Assembly: GCA_022494885.1 (NCBI GenBank)
Contig: JAGVSM010001217.1
Coordinates: 147,335 to 211,334, forward strand
DNA length: 64,000 nt
From: Micrasema longulum
Taxonomy: Eukaryota; Arthropoda; Insecta; Trichoptera; Brachycentridae
Direction: 5' to 3'
Shown: positions 61,501 to 64,000 of the stretch, one piece after another
Layout of the letters: the number at the start of each line of letters is the position of its first letter
Position numbering within the stretch: position 1 is the first letter of the stretch
Translations under genes and position numbers: made by a program
The notes under the pieces: model-generated
Seen by the model: only the letters and a program-made list of their open reading frames with translations
Told to the model about the DNA's origin: nothing
The model's database searches: none

Positions 61501-63889
61501 GAGCTCCTTGATCGGCGGGGCGGATTTTTATCCGTAGAAACATATCTTTTATGTCCGCCGCAAGCGCTATGCGGCCTTCTCTGAAGCGTAATATGTTACC
61601 CCATAGCGAGGTCAGCATGTCAGGGCCGGTGAGTAGTTTGTCGTTCAACGAAACTCCACGGCATCGGCTGGCCGCGTCGAAGACGACTCGCAGCTTTCCC
61701 GGCTTGTTCACATTTACTACGCCGAAATGGGCTAAGTACCACTTCCGCGGGAAACGAGCGATCTCTATCGGCGTAACTTCCCGGGCGTAATCCTTCTCGA
61801 TGTACTCCTTAATTTTCGCGCAATATGCCGCCTTGTAGCTCGGGTCCTTGGCCATCTTGTTCTCGACAGATTTCAGTCTGTTTACTGCGCACTGTCGATT
61901 GTCCGGTAACCATATGTTGTCTTCTTTCCATAGAAGACCCGTCTCCCACTGACCGGTTGGCGTTGGTCTGGTGGTTTTCTGTAGAATTTCCATAGCGCGC
62001 GGGTCTGTGCTGTTAACACGTGGCCTAGGTTTGACGCCCATAGCGTCCACCGCGTAATTGAGGCGCATTAACTCGTCCATGCGATCCTCTACGCTAGCAC
62101 TCGTCAGTGTGAGTGTTTTGCTGGCTTTGTTCTGCTTATGATTCACGCATCCGTGCGTGATCCATCCCAGCGACGTCAGAGAGCGTAAATATCTCCCTTT
62201 CTCGTTGACTTTCCTAGTCACGATTAAATGAGCGTTGTCCTGCCCAATTAATATTTTCGGTAGCACTTCTTTCATACCGTTTCCCTCCGGAATGCACTGG
62301 CGCGGGAGATTTAGACTCGTCATTGTGTTCCCGACGAGCGGGTATCCATTCCCACTTGGCCCACGAATAGTCACTGTGACGCGTCGCGACGCCTTATCCT
62401 CGGAACACATATCACTCGCACCATGAATCGTTATCCCGCGCACTCGTCCGGGCGCACCGACACTGTCCGCCAGTTCGGAGTCTATTAAAGTCACATTGGA
62501 GCCCTCGTCTAACAGGGCGTAAACGTCGGCACCGTCATTGGGGCCGGTCACGTTCAATTTTATCACTTTGAGCAATACCGGTTGAACTTTTTCGCAGGTG
62601 CTCATCACTACATTATCGCGGCCTTCTCGTCGCTGTCCATGTAGTGTCCTATGATGCGTATAGCGACACTCTTCTATACCGCACTTCTTAGCCGCCGGGC
62701 ATTTACCGGCTAAATGTTTATGCCTCAGACACGAGAAACATAAACCCTTTTCGCGAACAATTTCCCATCGGCCCGCTACCGATTTCGCTAAAAACTCGCG
62801 ACACTTTTCACTTTTGTGCGGGCGATTGCACACTCCGCACTCGTCCCTTGTCTCGGTTGGCGCGGACACTGTATACACATTGTTCTTTGTTTTCTTTTTG
62901 GGAAAAAACGACCCCGCGTCCATTCCACCGGCGCTCATTGACGTCTGAGCGATCTCGCTAAGCCAGCAAGAAAATTCCTTCACGGTGGCGCGTTCGTCTC
63001 TGTCCCTCGGTAAGGTGTACCACCACAGAGCCCGCATCGCTAGCGGGATCTTGGCCACCATCTCGTTCAGTAGCTGCGGTGATGATAGGCAGCTCGAGTT
63101 CCTCGTCCGCTCCAGAGTGGCGACCATGTTCCTCAGGGCCACGGATAACTCAACTATCCCGGTTGAGTTGGGGCTCTCCACTATGGCGGGTAGGCGGCGC
63201 GCTTTCTCCAGCATGTGCGCCGTCACAATCTCCTCGTGGCCGAACTGAAGTTCCAGGGTTTCCATGATGAGGTCCGTATTCTGAGGATCCACCATCAGGG
63301 AGGAAACCGCCTCCTTGGCGGCCCCTTTCAGCGCACGTTGTAGTCGGAGCAGGTTTTCCGGCGTCGTCAGCCGGCAGACTTCCGTAGACCTCGTATAGTG
63401 GGCCTTGAAGGCAGGCCATTCCAGTGGGTCTCCTTCGAAGGCGGGCAATTCCTTTGCCGTAGATTGGCGCGCCAACAGCGCCTCCATTTTTCCATCGTCG
63501 CCATCGTGTGATCGTGGGCTCCCCGTTGATCCTCCACGTAGCGCGGTGGCCATCTCGGTGATCGCCGCAGCCATCTGCGCGATCGGGTCCGAAGAGCGGC
63601 GTACCCAGTCTCCGGTTTGTCTCTCTGCCACCCCAGCTCGTCCGCTGGGGCCCGCATCTGCCCTAGGAGATTCCATTGGGGGTCCAGGTGCGGTCGGTGT
63701 CTTCTCAGAGCGCCTCAGCGCGGCGCGCAGTTTCGCAACTTCAGCCTGCAGAAGTTCGACGGTGTCCTCCTCGGAAACCTCCTGTGACGACGCCTCGGTA
63801 CCCGTCACCGTGGATACGACGTCGGCAGGGGGGGTGACATCAGAGATTTTCTCGGCGGAGCCTTTTCCAGAGCGAAGTGAAGGCGTCAT
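58595..63889 (-). CDS. BEL/Pao gag-pol polyprotein
   Basis: One frame of 1,764 codons from the ATG at 63889. An open frame extends 60 nt further upstream, but through a TTG and the primer-binding site, so I take the ATG. Order of domains by rough residue: coiled, charged N-terminus (30-65); DUF1759-like gag region (ELPAFEGDPLEWPAFKAHY, about 148-240); zinc knuckles CX2CX3HX4C (about 351) and CX2CX4HX4C (about 384); aspartic protease DEGS (about 461); reverse transcriptase with YMDD (about 854); RNase H with FCDAS (about 1035) and WTDS; integrase with an H2C2 zinc region (about 1345-1380), SDNGTNF (about 1477) and PHMGGAWE; and the C-terminal domain typical of BEL/Pao. All catalytic motifs I looked for are present and there is no internal stop. 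It makes capsid-like particles, copies its RNA and integrates the DNA. No envelope frame follows. Confidence 0.93.
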   Translation of the reverse strand: MTPSLRSGKGSAEKISDVTPPADVVSTVTGTEASSQEVSEEDTVELLQAEVAKLRAALRRSEKTPTAPGPPMESPRADAGPSGRAGVAERQTGDWVRRSSDPIAQMAAAITEMATALRGGSTGSPRSHDGDDGKMEALLARQSTAKELPAFEGDPLEWPAFKAHYTRSTEVCRLTTPENLLRLQRALKGAAKEAVSSLMVDPQNTDLIMETLELQFGHEEIVTAHMLEKARRLPAIVESPNSTGIVELSVALRNMVATLERTRNSSCLSSPQLLNEMVAKIPLAMRALWWYTLPRDRDERATVKEFSCWLSEIAQTSMSAGGMDAGSFFPKKKTKNNVYTVSAPTETRDECGVCNRPHKSEKCREFLAKSVAGRWEIVREKGLCFSCLRHKHLAGKCPAAKKCGIEECRYTHHRTLHGQRREGRDNVVMSTCEKVQPVLLKVIKLNVTGPNDGADVYALLDEGSNVTLIDSELADSVGAPGRVRGITIHGASDMCSEDKASRRVTVTIRGPSGNGYPLVGNTMTSLNLPRQCIPEGNGMKEVLPKILIGQDNAHLIVTRKVNEKGRYLRSLTSLGWITHGCVNHKQNKASKTLTLTSASVEDRMDELMRLNYAVDAMGVKPRPRVNSTDPRAMEILQKTTRPTPTGQWETGLLWKEDNIWLPDNRQCAVNRLKSVENKMAKDPSYKAAYCAKIKEYIEKDYAREVTPIEIARFPRKWYLAHFGVVNVNKPGKLRVVFDAASRCRGVSLNDKLLTGPDMLTSLWGNILRFREGRIALAADIKDMFLRIKIRPADQGAQMFLWRERPDAEIKTMVMTSMTFGAACSPTSAQYVKNKLACVNASEFPEAARAVENNFYMDDYLAAVDTTEQAIQLRDQTSEILRRGGFQLTNWSSNDGEVLRTTADNLRATDAREIIVNGSEYLERVLGVKWDPVSDRFVFQFNKTIALSAHECPTKRQLLSAVMSIFDPLGFLGCVTVRPKILLQAVWRSGIGWDDVILPTHQEKWAEWRACVERTESSIPRRCIENRTSRVELHVFCDASELAGCAVAYFVEKTDRNRHVRFVGSKVKVSPLRALSIPRLELQAALMAVRLADTLKRESDVTVGRTVYWTDSATVLCWVRNDSRAFSPFVAHRLGEIDELSHPKEWRWVPTKMNPADAATRDLNAPDLTPQGAWFGGPAFLTGEESEWPHHKGRGLQPDIAVMEAKRAERIVTALQAALPDAARFSSWRRLIRATAWCLRFVNRCRRAAPECVGKYLTAKECIAAERLWIRRTQNDAFGSDITALKRGESLPRGSRLHALTPRLDDTGLVRMGTRLYAASGVRENIGFPIILDAAQLYVQMMLRHRHEMCYHGSTERTMADVRQDFYVMRIRTKLRWIEANCQKCKNDRARPQPPLMGRLPPARLAHHMRAFTHCGVDLFGPLHVTMGRRKEKRYGALFTCLTTRAVHIELVTSLSTDSRIQAIRRMAARRGHPSVLYSDNGTNFRGADKEMAAAFRDVAEDKKVLDEMSTMKIEWKFIPPSSPHMGGAWERLVRSLKRALFAILREQAPREETLRTALAEAEFSVNSRPLTHVTVDPRDGAPLTPNHFLIGSSGGMPCLADYSEAPETVCLRKQWRIAQKMADAFWRRWMREYLPGLGGRQKWRIAATPLQVGDVVVITDPAMPRNQWPRGVVTGTMPGKDGQVRAVRVRTSTGEYTRPAVKIAVLLRPTDDSARKTAPRGGEARCGTSRCRLRDTGGSVSDIAARAIIQHTTRPVTRRTSAKR

Positions 63890-63924
63890 CTTCCACTGGG
63901 ATGTGGCGTCCGTATAGCAGCTCC

Positions 63925-63946
63925 GATCCGGTGAAACGAAGGACCA
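63925..63946 (-). other. Primer-binding site, probable tRNA-Tyr
   Basis: On the minus strand the segment starts TGGTCCTTCG and ends CCGGATC. That matches the complement of a metazoan tRNA-Tyr 3' end (acceptor plus CCA, then T-arm), with a short mismatched stretch of about 5 nt in between. It lies just inside the 5' LTR, the expected position. Confidence 0.6.
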
Positions 63947-63952
63947 CAACTA

Positions 63953-64000
63953 TATACACGACAACTCGCCGTGCATACAGTTGAACTGTAGATAGGAGGT
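63953..64000 (-). repeat. 5' LTR of the BEL/Pao element (partial)
   Basis: These bases repeat 57710-57757 with one substitution, and the LTR runs off the window. The inner end is separated from the primer-binding site by about 6 nt. Confidence 0.8.

Larger units (their letters stand above)
57710..64000 (-). mobile_element. BEL/Pao LTR retrotransposon, near complete, cut by the window edge
   Basis: Minus-strand element with a 3' LTR at the left (57710 to about 58292), a single polyprotein frame, a primer-binding site and the start of the 5' LTR at 63953-64000. The visible end of the right LTR matches the left one over about 48 bp with one clear substitution (near 57721 against 63964). The reading frame is open across 5.3 kb. 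Together these point to a young, possibly active copy. It is GC-richer than its surroundings. It lies upstream of a NIM1K internal exon and in the same direction, so most likely in a kinase intron. Confidence 0.9.

Noticed and set aside
63890..63949. 20-residue upstream extension of the BEL frame
   Set aside because: It would start at a TTG and run through the primer-binding site; the ATG at 63889 is the credible start.
1..64000. CRISPR arrays, bacterial operons or phage genes
   Set aside because: The genes are spliced and of animal type; no regularly spaced repeats or prokaryotic gene order were seen.

Overview
The window looks like nuclear DNA of an insect. It is AT-rich and carries spliced, long-intron genes for a non-muscle myosin essential light chain, a STRAD-type pseudokinase and a NIM1-type kinase. 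The rest is dominated by typical arthropod mobile elements (BEL/Pao, CR1/jockey-, RTE- and Penelope-like remnants, tRNA-derived SINEs, hAT, P-like, mariner and MITEs). I cannot fix the insect order from the sequence alone.

Layout. Positions 1-34,200 hold no host gene I can support. They are AT-rich DNA filled with repeat families (here called A, B and C), MITEs, SINEs and decayed retrotransposon ends, plus a P-like THAP element (30,259-30,940) and a nested pair of DNA transposons (31,249-32,921). The plus-strand STRAD gene has eight coding exons (34,308-38,811, 409 aa). About 840 bp downstream on the same strand is Mlc-c, with five coding exons (39,649-46,039, 147 aa), including a 3-nt first coding segment and a 28-nt micro-exon. 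From 50,244 to 56,706 the minus strand holds the last four coding exons of a NIM1-type kinase; its 5' exons lie beyond the right edge. Its introns contain two more P-like THAP elements, a mariner fragment, a retrotransposon tail and hammerhead-like motifs. From 57,710 to the window end lies a minus-strand BEL/Pao LTR retrotransposon with one uninterrupted 1,764-codon polyprotein. It appears to sit inside an intron of the kinase gene, in the same orientation.

STRAD works with MO25 to activate LKB1, and NIM1 belongs to the AMPK-related kinases, several of which LKB1 phosphorylates. That two pathway members sit within 20 kb may be coincidence. The most unusual item is a family of short P-superfamily-like elements. 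All three copies keep the start of a THAP-domain exon and its splice donor; two keep both terminal repeats, and one of these has a near-perfect 8-bp target duplication. All calls come from reading the sequence and from knowledge of the families; no search was run.
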